Positions 12,151-12,464 of a DNA stretch of 12,464 bases are shown here, piece by piece (position 1 is the stretch's first letter; each line of letters opens with the position of its first letter). The notes below the pieces were generated by a model. It was given only the letters and a program-made list of their open reading frames with translations, was not told the DNA's origin and did not search any database. The DNA is from Enterobacterales bacterium. GTDB taxonomy: Bacteria > Pseudomonadota > Gammaproteobacteria > Enterobacterales > Succinivibrionaceae. The translations under genes and the position numbers were made by a program. Location of the stretch: contig CAAGDP010000085.1 of the NCBI GenBank assembly GCA_900768635.1, positions 1 to 12,464 on the forward strand, written 5' to 3'.

Positions 12151-12464
12151 TTATTTTCGAACATCAAAAGCATGGATAGGAAGCTTTAAGATCTCCGAAA
12201 TTTCTTTTTGCTTTTTGGTAAGTGCTTTACTTAGGATCCAATTTTCCCCTGCCTTACGGCATTGAATATTTTTCAGTTGATATATACATCCTATCAGAGA
12301 GTATCGATTTTTTGGTTCTATCTAAATTTTGTTGATAAGAGCGAGATAGCATACAAATGTAGCGAGCATAAATAACCAAATGGTAACAAATCAAAGGAGA
12401 GCCGTGTATGCATTCTACCATTATAAGGGCAGATAGAACACTCACGAGCTTATGAAGCACGGAA
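12151..12464 (-). pseudogene. Degraded C-terminal fragment, possibly DDE transposase
   Basis: The open piece 12321-12151 (stop TAA at 12151-12153) reads IEPKNRYSLIGCIYQLKNIQ, then CRKAGENWILSKALTKKQKE, then ISEILKLPIHAFDVRK. In the same frame, beyond a TAG at 12322-12324, comes WLFMLATFVCYLALINKI. A hydrophobic -CYLAL-like helix followed by a charged segment of this type ends several DDE transposases (IS1634/IS4-like). The alternative frame over 12400-12350 (HGSPLICYHLVIYARYI) resembles the same helix, suggesting frameshifts. No intact start is present, and the 5' part lies beyond the window. Protein-like composition is clear; the transposase assignment is tentative. Confidence 0.35.

Noticed and set aside
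12254..12460. Open frame of 68 codons as an independent gene
   Set aside because: No ribosome-binding site or family similarity over its full length, and it overlaps a better remnant frame. I treat it as part of a frameshifted pseudogene.

Overview
This window looks like chromosomal DNA from a gammaproteobacterium. The encoded PNPase, IF2, NusA, RimP, RbfA, TruB and S15 resemble the Escherichia coli proteins closely, and the gene order rimP-nusA-infB-rbfA-truB-rpsO-pnp is the classic one for this class. AT-rich flanks, degraded lipoprotein and transposase remnants, and cassettes more often seen in gut anaerobes suggest a host-associated lineage, possibly Succinivibrionaceae/Aeromonadales. That placement is a guess from general familiarity and was not tested.

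Left edge (1-975): the C-terminal end of an ISL3-type transposase and its probable IS end, followed by a decayed lipoprotein gene. The decayed gene carries a G10 tract exactly where the reading frame breaks, and has three in-frame stops. A clean intrinsic terminator for the leftward pnp transcript follows.

Centre (976-10255): the transcription/translation operon, entirely on the minus strand and read right to left. A strong promoter (10227-10255) feeds a roughly 180-nt leader with a terminator and an overlapping alternative stem, that is, an attenuator ahead of rimP. RimP, RbfA and TruB are 30S maturation or tRNA modification factors, IF2 starts translation, and NusA controls pausing and antitermination. 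S15 is a ribosomal protein and PNPase degrades RNA. rpsO has its own promoter (TTGGCA, 17 bp, TATAAT) and its own terminator, and pnp is then transcribed separately. Departures from the usual proteins are an IF2 without its N-terminal subdomain, a NusA whose first KH loop has lost GXXG, and a PNPase with a roughly 106-residue acidic tail. rbfA has a Shine-Dalgarno sequence separated from its start codon by a perfect 9-bp hairpin.

Right edge (10256-12464): an accessory zone, also on the minus strand. Three tightly packed genes encode a DUF3791 protein, a DUF3990 (ADP-ribosyltransferase-clan) protein and a small acidic helical protein. They look like an uncharacterised toxin-antitoxin or defence cassette. 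Downstream lie an unrecognised gene fragment and a HEPN (HI0074-family) gene broken by three frameshifts. The right margin holds a degraded, possibly transposase-derived, C-terminal fragment. I found no tRNA, rRNA or CRISPR array.
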